A stretch of DNA of 64,000 nucleotides from Desulfovibrio sp. (GCA_016218665.1 JACRDI010000004.1:1-64000); one strand, 5' to 3'; positions 1 to 9,136 are shown, numbered from the stretch's first letter. Notes: generated from the sequence alone by a model not told the origin. Translations and numbers: made by a program.

Positions 1-567
1 AAGGATGCGGCCATGGTACGGCTCGATGATCTCCACGATGAGCTTGACGATGGACTCGGGCGTGTAGAACACGCCGCCCTTCTGGCCCTCGCGCTTGGCG
101 AACTCGCCCAGGAAGTACTCGTACACCTTGCCGAAGGCGTCCCCGGAGAGGTCGATGGGGGCCAGGAGTTTGAGCAGCTCCACCAGCACCGCGTTGCCGA
201 TCTGGCCATAGCTGCGGGGCAGCGCACCGGCAAGGTCCGCGTTTTCGTCCTCAACGGCCTTCATGGCCTCGTTGATGGCCTTCCCGAGGTCCTGGCCCTC
301 CGGGAGCTTCAGGAGCTGCGAGAACCGCGCCTGGGGCCGCAGGAAGATGACTCCCTCGGCCTGGTAGTCTTCCTTGCCGACCTTGCGGCGGTCACCCGAA
401 CCGACCTTGCCGATGCGCTTCTCAGCCTCGGCGAACCGTGACTCCGCGTACCGCAGGAAGATCAGGCCCAGTACGGGGCCGGAGAACTCGGCAGGTTTGA
501 GGCCGGTGTTGGCCCAGAGCTGGTTCGCCGCCGCCCAGAGCCGTTTTTCGACATCACCGTTGACCAT
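1..567 (-). CDS. hsdM: Type I restriction-modification system DNA methylase subunit, N-terminal part (gene runs off the left edge)
   Basis: Minus-strand translation [45 protein letters not shown]...[33 protein letters not shown] is typical of the HsdM N-terminal and N6 adenine methylase region. Confidence 0.9.
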   Translation of the reverse strand, partial: MVNGDVEKRLWAAANQLWANTGLKPAEFSGPVLGLIFLRYAESRFAEAEKRIGKVGSGDRRKVGKEDYQAEGVIFLRPQARFSQLLKLPEGQDLGKAINEAMKAVEDENADLAGALPRSYGQIGNAVLVELLKLLAPIDLSGDAFGKVYEYFLGEFAKREGQKGGVFYTPESIVKLIVEIIEPYHGRIL

Positions 568-675
568 GGGGTTCCCTTTGTCCTTGTGCTTGATGAGGCT
601 GAATACCCCGTGGTTTTGCTGAAAAAATGTGAGCGGGTCAACGGGGAGAGGGCGTGGGGAGCCGAGGGGGCATAA

Positions 676-1449
676 TTAAAACGGCCAGTCGAAGTCGTAG
701 ACGCCGTCGTAGAAGTTCACCTTGAGGTAGCCCAGGTCCATCCGCCAGTGATCAGTTGCGATGCGGTAGTTGTCTTGGCGACTATGGAGTCGAATCCATG
801 AGGCGATGCGCCGGGCCATTTCCCTGAGGCGATTTGCCGAAGATGGAGCACCGTACTCGGCAAGGACATCGGCCTCGACGCGTGAGTGCCCCTGGTAGAA
901 GCTGGCGAGGAGACGGTGCCTCTCTCGGTCATTGTCAGCATTTTCCCCTACTAAATACCCGGCTACACGCAGCAAGCTTTGTTGTGTCCATGCGCCAAGA
1001 GTGTCGCCGCCACCGCCAAGATCTGTGAAGGTCGGCCAGCAAAAATAATGTGCTCTTTTCCGTATTGCTATGATTTGGCTTAGACGGTTCCGATGCCTGA
1101 AAAGCTCAATCCTGTTGCGTGCAATTTTGTACAGGCAGTATTCGCTGAACCTCGGACTTTGCACGAGCTCATCGACACCATGCCAAACAAAAAAGTCTTT
1201 AAGTATCTCCTTCCTGCGAAGCAAATTGTGCTCTCGCCTCGCACTCATGCAAACATCATAACAGATACCTTGCATGGCAAGAAAATCATCTCCAGGCAAT
1301 GTCTGCACTTCCTGGATTAATGTGCACTTCCAGATGCGGTTAATGCCTTTCGCAAGAATCTGGATCTCGCCATCACCTCGTGCGATGCCGTAGGTGCGAG
1401 TCAGGGAATTTGTAAAGTCATCGATTTGCGCTGCGTCGTACGGTGCCAT
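676..1449 (-). CDS. Hypothetical protein (257 aa), cargo gene between hsdM and the terminase-like gene
   Basis: Intact ORF in the same orientation as the element; no motif recognised. Confidence 0.65.
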   Translation of the reverse strand: MAPYDAAQIDDFTNSLTRTYGIARGDGEIQILAKGINRIWKCTLIQEVQTLPGDDFLAMQGICYDVCMSARREHNLLRRKEILKDFFVWHGVDELVQSPRFSEYCLYKIARNRIELFRHRNRLSQIIAIRKRAHYFCWPTFTDLGGGGDTLGAWTQQSLLRVAGYLVGENADNDRERHRLLASFYQGHSRVEADVLAEYGAPSSANRLREMARRIASWIRLHSRQDNYRIATDHWRMDLGYLKVNFYDGVYDFDWPF

Positions 1450-1559
1450 AGTGGACAGCCCCTGATCATGAGCGGAAACGGCGACCTGTTATCCGGTGAG
1501 GCACTCACAATTTACGGCACGATATCAGTTAGCCCAGCGTAGCGCAATGTTTTGACGAC

Positions 1560-2543
1560 CTATCTTACCTGATTCCCTTCCCATTCAATGTGAGTTGAAT
1601 CGGGCCGGGGTCCTACAAATTCTTCCTTAATGGCTGCGACTTCGGCCTGCCGCTCGGGCAGGAACTCCGCGAGCTGTTTCTGTATGCCCTCCAGGGCTAG
1701 TTTGCGCTTCTCCGCCATCTCCTCGGGAGTTGGCACAGCATACCTGCCGTCGTCCAACTGGCGGTTGTCCTCGGCTTTTCGGCGCGAGGCCAGGATACGA
1801 AACGACTCCGGAATCGGAAGGCCCTCGGCGTCTAGGTCAAGGATTGCCTCTTCTACGGTGAGCTTACCGTCGCGGACGGCGCGGATGATCTCGGCTTTGC
1901 GCGGGTCCGGCATCTGCATATGCCGATTCGCGTTTTCAAACATTCCGAGGTGCCGCATCACCTTGTCAATCGCAGCCAGTTTGTCCGGCATTTTAATGCT
2001 CCAACCGCCCCCTTTCCCCTGCCTGATCTCGACCAGGAGCGCCTTCTTTTCCTCGGGGATTGAAGCCGAGCCTTTAAGCCTGATCTCGGTGCCCTTCCAG
2101 TCCAGGAAGTCGGCCACGGAAAGATCTATGATGCGCACGAGCTGCGCCAGCACCTTGTCCGCATAGACACGACAGGCTGCTTTCCGCTCTTGAAGCAGTT
2201 GGAAGATAGCTTTCTTGATGTTGGGCTGATTTTTGAGGCGCGACCCGTTGCGCTCTCCTCTGTACCCGGCCCGCTTCATGGCTGCTGCGAAGTCCATGTC
2301 CACCATGTACTCATGGACCAGCACGAACTGCTGCTCGGTCAGTGGCTTATCGGGATCATCGGCATCCCAGGTGTTGTCGCCCAGCATAAGGAAGCTGTCC
2401 GGCTCATCCAGGCCTTTCCCCTGGTGGGGCTCATGTCCGGCGTGCTTGCCATCATGGGTAGCGGGCTCGATGCGCTTGCGCCGCTGCTTGACCTTGGGTT
2501 TCGCCTCGGGCGCGTCAATGTTCGTCTCAGAGGGGGTACTCAT
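1560..2543 (-). CDS. Small terminase subunit-like protein
   Basis: LTEQQFVLVHEYMVDMDFAAAMKRAGYRGERNGSRLKNQPNIKKAIFQLLQERK matches the N-terminal HTH pattern of TerS (Terminase_2/XtmA-like); likely start MSTPSETN at 2543. Confidence 0.7.
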   Translation of the reverse strand: MSTPSETNIDAPEAKPKVKQRRKRIEPATHDGKHAGHEPHQGKGLDEPDSFLMLGDNTWDADDPDKPLTEQQFVLVHEYMVDMDFAAAMKRAGYRGERNGSRLKNQPNIKKAIFQLLQERKAACRVYADKVLAQLVRIIDLSVADFLDWKGTEIRLKGSASIPEEKKALLVEIRQGKGGGWSIKMPDKLAAIDKVMRHLGMFENANRHMQMPDPRKAEIIRAVRDGKLTVEEAILDLDAEGLPIPESFRILASRRKAEDNRQLDDGRYAVPTPEEMAEKRKLALEGIQKQLAEFLPERQAEVAAIKEEFVGPRPDSTHIEWEGNQVR

Positions 2544-2586
2544 GAATGTGCATCTCCACGTGCTTTGAGCACGGCCTTGAAGGCGC

Positions 2587-3843
2587 TCATGCGGCACGCT
2601 CCTTTATGTAGGCTTGTAGTTCTGCAAAGCCGCTTCTGATGGCCTGAGCGGGCTCGGGGGGCACGGAAGCGGGCATCACGAGGATCAGGCTGCCCCCGGA
2701 GTCCTTGACGAGCCCTGCGCCGAAATACGCGGCCATAGCTTCGAGACAGGCATACCGACCGCGTGGCTGGTTCGTGTCCAAGGGGCCAGGTTCGGGCCGG
2801 GGCCACGCGATGGCCTTCGGCTCCTCCAGAAATGCTGCTTTGACCCAAGCCCGGACAAGGCCCGGCGTCCCAGACATGTCCCCCACGTCTTTGCCTTGCG
2901 CCACGGGCCATGGCTTCGCCTGCGGGAAGATCTGACTCCACCACGGAAAGGCGGCGATGCCCGCTTGGTCGAAGTCCAAGGCCGTGAAGATGCGGGGAGC
3001 GGCGCGCAGATAGGCCGTGGCGTCGGCGTCGGGTTTGCCGGAAGCGGTCCCCAGCGCGAGCGCGCCCACAAGATCGCGGGCCTCTTGCCAAATCAGCACG
3101 GCGTCAAGCTCGCTCTCGACCACCACGACGGGCTTACCATCGCCACCGCCAAGGGCCAGGCCAGGAACAGACCCGGCTACCGCGACGTACTTCGGCATGG
3201 TGTCCTCGGGCGTCCAGGCGGCGCGGCGTACCTTCACGGCCACGATGCCAGCCTTCCGCCGCGAGGGGATGACCAGCCCGGCAGGTATCCAGACGCGCTT
3301 GGGGTTGCCCTTGGCGTTGGTCTCCGGCGGCAGGCCCCAGGCCTCGCGGTCCTCCCAGCGGTCCGCCGGGTTCCAGCCGATGCCCAGCCGGGCCGTGGTC
3401 TTGTAGCTGATGTTCCGGCTGATCGCATACTCCAGGCCCTCGGAGCCGGGAACCATGTTGTCAGCACTCGCGCAGCTCTCCACAAGCCGTTCGGCCTGCT
3501 CTCGCCATTTCTTTGCAGGCGTCGCGGCGCTCCGGGGCTCCCAGGATGTTGCCTTTTGTTGCATCCTGCCCCCGGTCATGGGTCGGACTTCGACCTGGAG
3601 CGCCTTGCAGGCCTCGGGGTAGCTCAGTCCGTCGTGCTCGCGCAGGAATTGGATGCCGTCCCCGTGCCGCCCGCATCCCCGGCACAGGTAGCGCCCCCCG
3701 GCGTCTCCGCTCGGATGGCCGGGCCACACCCGGAACCTGTCACGGCCACCGCACCAAGGACATGGGCCTGCCCACTCGCCGCCGGACGTGCCCGCCACAT
3801 GCTTGAATCCATCCCCAGCAAGTATCGAGGTCAGGAGGCTCAT
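2587..3843 (-). CDS. Mobile-element DNA primase (CHC2-like zinc finger plus Toprim)
   Basis: CPWCGGRDRFRVWPG...YLCRGCGRHGDGIQFL zinc finger; VVVESELDAVLIWQEA...FTALDFDQAG Toprim-like; ATGA overlap with the upstream gene. Confidence 0.85.
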   Translation of the reverse strand: MSLLTSILAGDGFKHVAGTSGGEWAGPCPWCGGRDRFRVWPGHPSGDAGGRYLCRGCGRHGDGIQFLREHDGLSYPEACKALQVEVRPMTGGRMQQKATSWEPRSAATPAKKWREQAERLVESCASADNMVPGSEGLEYAISRNISYKTTARLGIGWNPADRWEDREAWGLPPETNAKGNPKRVWIPAGLVIPSRRKAGIVAVKVRRAAWTPEDTMPKYVAVAGSVPGLALGGGDGKPVVVVESELDAVLIWQEARDLVGALALGTASGKPDADATAYLRAAPRIFTALDFDQAGIAAFPWWSQIFPQAKPWPVAQGKDVGDMSGTPGLVRAWVKAAFLEEPKAIAWPRPEPGPLDTNQPRGRYACLEAMAAYFGAGLVKDSGGSLILVMPASVPPEPAQAIRSGFAELQAYIKERAA

Positions 3844-5126
3844 GCGGTTGCCCCCTGGACCCGGACGCCGGACCGGACAAGCCGGACACCCTCTTTAGAG
3901 GGTGTGTCCGGTATGTCCGGCCTATGGTCCCCACCGGACCTACGGGACATGTCCGGCATTTGTCCGGCTTGTCCGGGCATGGGCCAGTAGTGATCATCGG
4001 AGCAATCGACGCGGCCCAGGTCGCGAAGCTCTTCAACTGCGCGCTTGAATGCCTTGCGCTTCGAATCCTGCGCAGCCGACGGTGAGACCCCCGCCCGGTA
4101 AGCCTCCTGTCGCCACAGGTCGATATGGGCCTTTCCGTCTCCGGCGCAGACCTTGGCAAGGGCATCCAGGGCGATGCGGTTCCGCGTCGAGAGCTTCATG
4201 GGCTTCTCGGGCTTGGCCGGAGCGTCCACATTGCGCAGCACGCAAGAGGTGATCTCCTGGCCTGTCTCCGGGTCCGTCCAGCCCGTGCCCACCTGCTCAG
4301 GCTCGAAGTGCATATCCGGCGGCGCGTCGAAGTCCTTCGCCTTGGTGCAATGGAGTTTGCGTGTTTCGCCGTCCTTGCTCAGACTGTATTCCCAATCGCA
4401 GGCCCCATGCAGGGCGGTGCTGCCACGAAAGCGGGTCTTGTCCGCCAGGCCGGAGTGATGCACCACGAGCACGGAGCAATTGAAGCGCGCCCGCAGGCGG
4501 TCCAGTGCGGCCACAAAGGCAGTCATGTCCGCCGTCGCGTTTTCATCGCCCCCCATGCAGCGGCTCAGGGTGTCCACGATGACCAGGGATGGCGTTCCGT
4601 GCTCGGATGCCATCTTCTCAACGGCGGCAGTCACGGCATCGGCGCTCGCCTGGTCGAGGAACTGGACGGACTCGCGGGACACGGCGAAGGGGAGAGACTC
4701 AGGGGACAAATGCCAGTGCCGACACCAAGCCTGAATGCGCTTGAGCAGGCCACGGAAGCCCTCTCCGGCGATGTAGCAGACCGGGCCACGGCTCACCTTC
4801 GTCCCATGCCAGGGCTGGCCGGAGGCGATGCATAGGCCCATGTCCAGCGCGAGGAAGGACTTCATGCTGCCCGGCTCGCCGAAGAGCACGGCCAGGGTGT
4901 CCCGCTCCAGGTAGTCTCGTATGAGCCACGCAGGTGGAGCCGGTGCGGCCAGTGCCTCGGCGAGGCTCAAGAAGCGGAATCCGCACGCTTGAGTAAGCTC
5001 TGCCCCCTGCTCCACGGCCTCGCGCTCTTGCGTCTGGGCCAGGATCGTCTCTACACGACCCTGAACGACCTCATGGATGGTGGCAGGGGCTGGGGAAGAC
5101 GATGGTGCATCCTTACTGATGAACAC
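3840..5126 (-). CDS. RepA-like AAA ATPase / replicative helicase
   Basis: Walker A GEPGSMKSFLALDMGLCIASGQPWHG and Walker B-like LVIVDTLSRCMGG, RepA/AAA_25 family pattern. Confidence 0.85.
   Translation of the reverse strand: MFISKDAPSSSPAPATIHEVVQGRVETILAQTQEREAVEQGAELTQACGFRFLSLAEALAAPAPPAWLIRDYLERDTLAVLFGEPGSMKSFLALDMGLCIASGQPWHGTKVSRGPVCYIAGEGFRGLLKRIQAWCRHWHLSPESLPFAVSRESVQFLDQASADAVTAAVEKMASEHGTPSLVIVDTLSRCMGGDENATADMTAFVAALDRLRARFNCSVLVVHHSGLADKTRFRGSTALHGACDWEYSLSKDGETRKLHCTKAKDFDAPPDMHFEPEQVGTGWTDPETGQEITSCVLRNVDAPAKPEKPMKLSTRNRIALDALAKVCAGDGKAHIDLWRQEAYRAGVSPSAAQDSKRKAFKRAVEELRDLGRVDCSDDHYWPMPGQAGQMPDMSRRSGGDHRPDIPDTPSKEGVRLVRSGVRVQGATA
3861..3976. repeat. Iteron-like array of GTCCGG/CCGGAC hexamers (7 extend to TGTCCGG/CCGGACA), including a hairpin
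   Basis: Hexamer starts at 3861, 3868, 3873, 3882, 3906, 3915, 3934, 3951, 3962 and 3971; near-perfect inverted repeat CCGGACACCCTCT-TT-AGAGGGTGTGTCCGG at 3882-3911. Confidence 0.7.
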
Positions 5127-5138
5127 AGCAGGACTCCT

Positions 5139-5393
5139 CTACCCCTCGGTCTTCGCGTGAGCCTTCATCTTTGGGGAGGCCTCGCCGCCACGGGAACGCA
5201 GCCACGTGATGAAGTCTGCACGAAGATAGCCCACCTTGCGGCCCAAGGTAATGCGACGCGGCCCTTGGCCCAGACAATCAAGGTTGGCGAGGCGTCCGGC
5301 GGAGATCAGGCCGCCTGTGAGTTTGGGAACTTCGGTTCGGGCGATGATGGGAGGCAGGGTCTTTTCAAGGTCGGCGTAGGCGTCAAGATTCAT
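5139..5393 (-). CDS. AlpA/excisionase-like helix-turn-helix DNA-binding protein
   Basis: 84 aa: ...EVPKLTGGLISAGRLANLDCLGQGPRRITLGRKVGYLRADFITWLRSR, AlpA-type pattern. Confidence 0.75.
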   Translation of the reverse strand: MNLDAYADLEKTLPPIIARTEVPKLTGGLISAGRLANLDCLGQGPRRITLGRKVGYLRADFITWLRSRGGEASPKMKAHAKTEG

Positions 5394-5538
5394 TCTTCAC
5401 TTCCTGTGGTTTTGGCCCCCAGGTGAAACCCTGTGGTCCTACAAACCCGCCGGAAGTTCTGAAGATGTTCTGGAACTTGAGACAGAGCGCAAAGGCCCCA
5501 GAAAGCTCAACCACCAGGGATCTAATGAGAAAAAATAA

Positions 5539-6279
5539 TTACAACTTTCTTCTGCGGTTCTGGTTTTGTTCGTGTTTCTCCAAAACTGCCGCCGGGTCGC
5601 CGCTACCATCGTCAGAGAGGCTTTCAAGCATCCAGCCTTCCGCCGTACTTGGATGGTTCGCAGCTCTGGCCGCACTGGCTACAAGTTTCCCTTGTTTGTA
5701 GGTTTCAGCCCATGAAGTCAGAACAGCTAAGTCATGGCGACCTGGATACCTGTCCGGTTTTTGTATACCTTTGTCCCATTTGCCTATTTGCCTTTCGGTC
5801 ACGCCACATAATTTCGCCGCAACTTTCTGAGTCACAGGAAGACGCTTTGTCGTAACCGTAGCGGATTTCGTCCCGGACTCGGCCTTAACTTTATCCATCT
5901 GCGTAGCTGTAACACATTGGCTTAGTTCTTTCGAGCCATTGATACTGAACCCATGCGCAGTGCTACTATTTTCTTTTTGAAGTATCGGCCGTAACTCCTC
6001 GATTTTTTCAGCAGCCATCCTTATGTGAATCTCGTGAAACTTTATATCTTCAATAATCCTAATTTCAATAGGACGTTCAGACGGCAGATACTCTTCATAT
6101 ATTCCATCATTGCAGACATCACCTATCTCATCAAACGTGTACCCCTCAGCATAATATGGAATATTGTTGTCGTTGATAAGTTTAACGAATCCGGCAGGTG
6201 TCATAGGCAACGCTCTTCTAAAAGCACTACCGTAAAGGTATTCACCCCCATCCAACAACACTGTCAGACGATCGTTCAT
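5539..6279 (-). CDS. Hypothetical element protein with a C-terminal HTH-like region (putative regulator)
   Basis: C-terminal TQKVAAKLCGVTERQIGKWDKGIQKPDRYPGRHDLAVLTSW resembles an HTH; region relatively AT-rich; likely start MNDRLTV at 6279 (track start 6294). Confidence 0.6.
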   Translation of the reverse strand: MNDRLTVLLDGGEYLYGSAFRRALPMTPAGFVKLINDNNIPYYAEGYTFDEIGDVCNDGIYEEYLPSERPIEIRIIEDIKFHEIHIRMAAEKIEELRPILQKENSSTAHGFSINGSKELSQCVTATQMDKVKAESGTKSATVTTKRLPVTQKVAAKLCGVTERQIGKWDKGIQKPDRYPGRHDLAVLTSWAETYKQGKLVASAARAANHPSTAEGWMLESLSDDGSGDPAAVLEKHEQNQNRRRKL

Positions 6280-6563
6280 AAACCACCTACACATTCATTT
6301 TCAAGTCCAGGCCTCGGCCATCAGGACTGAGGTTATTTGACATCAGAGATTACCCGAAACACAGACTCTCAGAGTGCCGCAACTCGTTCACGCCAGACGG
6401 CTACGCGACCGACCAACGCCAACCGGTCCAAATCCAACTGAGTCCCCCAACGCCCAGCAAGGATTTCCCTCAACAAGTATCCTTAAGCTAAGCAACAGTC
6501 CCTCAAAACATACTCACTACACACAAAATGAGTACATTCACCTGCTCATGAGCAACTTCCTGC

Positions 6564-7610
6564 TCACGACTTCCGCCAGACCGCGTCCCGTCCTTGGCTG
6601 GCGCACTGCACGACGCCCTGCGCCTTGAGTTCGTCCAGGACGCGCCGGATGGTCGAGTGGCTGATCCCGACGCATATCTGCTCCAGGTCCGCCCAGCGGA
6701 ACTCCTCGGGCAAGCGGGCGATGGCGTTCAAGACCATCTCCTTCTTCGCGCCCTTGGTCGCGGTCAACTCCCCCGTCCGTGCTTCCAACTGGCGATAGGC
6801 CCCCAACAGGACCACACCCAGGAAATATTCCAGCCAGGGCACAAGGGAGTGCAGCCCCTCATGCCACCCCTGCGAAGACTCATAAAGCGAGCCGTAGTAG
6901 CCGTCGCGGTTGGCCTCCACCACCTGCTCCAGGCTGATGAAGCGCCCCACCTCGTACCCTTCCCGGTAGAGCAGCAGCAGCGTCAGCAACCTGGCCATGC
7001 GGCCATTGCCGTCGAGGAAAGGATGGATGCAGAGGAAGTCCAGCACATAGGCCGGAATGAGAATCAGGGGGTCTACTTCCTGAGCCTCCCGCGCTCGGGC
7101 GTATCCCTCGTGCAACTCCTCCATGGACTTGGCCGTCAAGAAAGCCGGGACCGGCTTGAAGCGCACGAAAGTTGAACCGTCGGGTCGCGTCTCGGTGATG
7201 TCGTTGTCCGTGAGCTTCCAGCGCCCGCCCTGCCCGGGCAGGAACTGGTACAGGTCGCGGTGGAACTGGAGCACAAGGCCTGGGGTGAAGGTCATGCCCT
7301 CGTGGTGGACGTGGATGGTGGAGAGCACATCCCGGTATCCCGCGATCTCCTGCTCGGAGCGGTTCCGGGGCGTGGTCTTGCCCTGCACGAGGTCCCTGAT
7401 CCTGGCATACGGTGCCCGTACGCCCTCAAGGCGGTTGGAGGACTCCGTGCTCTGTATCACCGCCGCCTCGCGCAGTTGTCCGAGCACCTGAGGGTGCTGA
7501 CGCGCGAACATGTCCTGCTTGCCCTTGAACTCGCCAAGCAGACGAATGGTCTGCACAAGGCGCGGCGGGAGGGCTACGGACTCCAGAAAGCCCGGCTGGA
7601 AGGATTTCAT
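6564..7610 (-). CDS. Fic family protein with C-terminal winged-helix-like region
   Basis: Fic core HPFLDGNGRMARLL; upstream SNRLEG matches the (S/T)xxxE(G/N) inhibitory motif. Confidence 0.92.
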   Translation of the reverse strand: MKSFQPGFLESVALPPRLVQTIRLLGEFKGKQDMFARQHPQVLGQLREAAVIQSTESSNRLEGVRAPYARIRDLVQGKTTPRNRSEQEIAGYRDVLSTIHVHHEGMTFTPGLVLQFHRDLYQFLPGQGGRWKLTDNDITETRPDGSTFVRFKPVPAFLTAKSMEELHEGYARAREAQEVDPLILIPAYVLDFLCIHPFLDGNGRMARLLTLLLLYREGYEVGRFISLEQVVEANRDGYYGSLYESSQGWHEGLHSLVPWLEYFLGVVLLGAYRQLEARTGELTATKGAKKEMVLNAIARLPEEFRWADLEQICVGISHSTIRRVLDELKAQGVVQCASQGRDAVWRKS

Positions 7611-8830
7611 TCGGCCTCCTTGGCGATGCTTACAACCTTGCCTTTCTTCTTGAACCCGGCCTCCAGCGTCCTGACCGCCCGCCGCAGCGTATCAGGAGCC
7701 AAATGGCTGTAGCGCTCCGTCATGGCCAGCGTCCCATGTCCGAGAAGTTCCTTCACCGTGTAGAGGTCCACGCCCTCCTCGACCAGCCAGGAGGCATAGG
7801 TATGCCGCAGGGTATGAAACACGACCTTCTGGCGGCGGTCCGTGACGCCGTTGTTCATGCCAATGGAATTCACCACGATCTGGAACACATTGGACACCTC
7901 AACACGCTTCCTGCCGTAGCGGTCGGGAAAAACGAGGCCGTGGGGATCGCGATTCGCGGCAACACGGGCCTTCATCAACGCAGCCACGTCTTTGGTCATG
8001 AACGCGGTGCGGCACTTCCCGCTCTTGGTGTCCCGCAGGGTGAACAGCCCGCGCTCAAGGTCCACGTCGATCCAGGTCAGGGCGAAAATTTCCCCTGCCC
8101 TCATGCCAGTGTGCAGGGAGATCAGCGCCATGGCATAAAGGTCCCGGCTCCTCTCGCGCAAGGCTTCGAGAAGGCGTTCGGCCTCGTCCTTGGACAGAAA
8201 GCGCAGACGCCGGTTGTCGGAGACCGGCTTCTTGACCAGCCGAACGGGGTTTTCGCCATCGTGCAGGCCGTGGCGCTTGGCGAAGTTGAACACCTGCCGC
8301 ACGGTGGCCAAGACGTAGTGTGTCGTCTTGGGCGATTTGCCCGCCTCCAGCATCCTTCTCTTCAACCGCTCCAAATCGAAGGGGGAGATGCCCTTGAGCG
8401 GCTTGTCGCCGAGAACCGGCCCGATCCAGTTGCGCAGAAAGCCTTCCTCCTTGTCGCAAGAGGTCTTGGACTTGTTCTGGCGCTCGGTGGGCAGGTAGGA
8501 GTCTGTGAAGACCTGGGCGAAAGTGACGTTGGCCTGGGCCTGCCGGACCTGCTCCTCCGAACTGGCCTGGCGATCAGCCCTGGCCTGGGCTCGATGCTCC
8601 GCGAGAGTCACAAAGCCGTTACCGGTGCGCTGGGCTTCCTTGAGTTCGGCAAGCCGGGCGGCGGCCTTCTGCTCGGTCCAACCCATGCTTGCCCAGCCCA
8701 GGGCCTCTTCCTTGTCCTTGCCGTCCAGTTTGTAACGGATGGAGAAGTAGCGGTCCGGCTTGAGGCCGTGCCTGCGCGAGGGGTGCTCGCGATACCGGAC
8801 GCCCGGAAACTTGCTCTTGGTCCACGGCAT
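7607..8830 (-). CDS. Tyrosine-type site-specific integrase
   Basis: R (HTGMRAGEIFALTW), HxxR (HTLRHTYASWLVEEG), LLGH, Y (MTERYSHL); adjacent to the tRNA att site; likely start MPWTKSKFPG at 8830. Confidence 0.95.
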   Translation of the reverse strand: MPWTKSKFPGVRYREHPSRRHGLKPDRYFSIRYKLDGKDKEEALGWASMGWTEQKAAARLAELKEAQRTGNGFVTLAEHRAQARADRQASSEEQVRQAQANVTFAQVFTDSYLPTERQNKSKTSCDKEEGFLRNWIGPVLGDKPLKGISPFDLERLKRRMLEAGKSPKTTHYVLATVRQVFNFAKRHGLHDGENPVRLVKKPVSDNRRLRFLSKDEAERLLEALRERSRDLYAMALISLHTGMRAGEIFALTWIDVDLERGLFTLRDTKSGKCRTAFMTKDVAALMKARVAANRDPHGLVFPDRYGRKRVEVSNVFQIVVNSIGMNNGVTDRRQKVVFHTLRHTYASWLVEEGVDLYTVKELLGHGTLAMTERYSHLAPDTLRRAVRTLEAGFKKKGKVVSIAKEAE

Positions 8831-8973
8831 ATTTTGTCCCGCTCCTGTCCCGCTTATTTGCGAAAAAACGGGTGACATTGGGTGACGCATTGTGAACGAT
8901 GAGTAAGTTTAATTCTCGCTACAGTCAATAGATTCGTTATCACAAGTGACATATGGTTAATATCATTTTAAGG

Positions 8974-9020
8974 GACTGTTAATCACTAGGTTCGCGGTTC
9001 AAGTCCGTGTCGGGGAGCCA
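8974..9020 (+). tRNA. 3' part of tRNA-Asn(GTT) = element attachment-site copy (tRNA fragment)
   Basis: GACTGTTAATCACTAGGTTCGCGGTTCAAGTCCGTGTCGGGGAGCCA: GTT anticodon loop, T-arm CGCGG-TTCAAGT-CCGTG, acceptor 3' strand TCGGGGA, G73, CCA; the 5' half is absent upstream. Confidence 0.85.
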
Positions 9021-9029
9021 GAAAGAAAC

Positions 9030-9063
9030 AGGCCCGGAAGATGCAAGTCTTCCGGGCCTTTTC
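9030..9063 (+). terminator. Rho-independent terminator of tRNA-Asn
   Basis: AGGCCCGGAAGA-TGCAAG-TCTTCCGGGCCT followed by TTT. Confidence 0.8.
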
Positions 9064-9136
9064 GCGTCTCTCCCGCGCGCGGACCCGCCCCCTTGCCCCT
9101 TGCCCGCGCTGGCGCTTCGTGCTAGCCGCCTAACCC

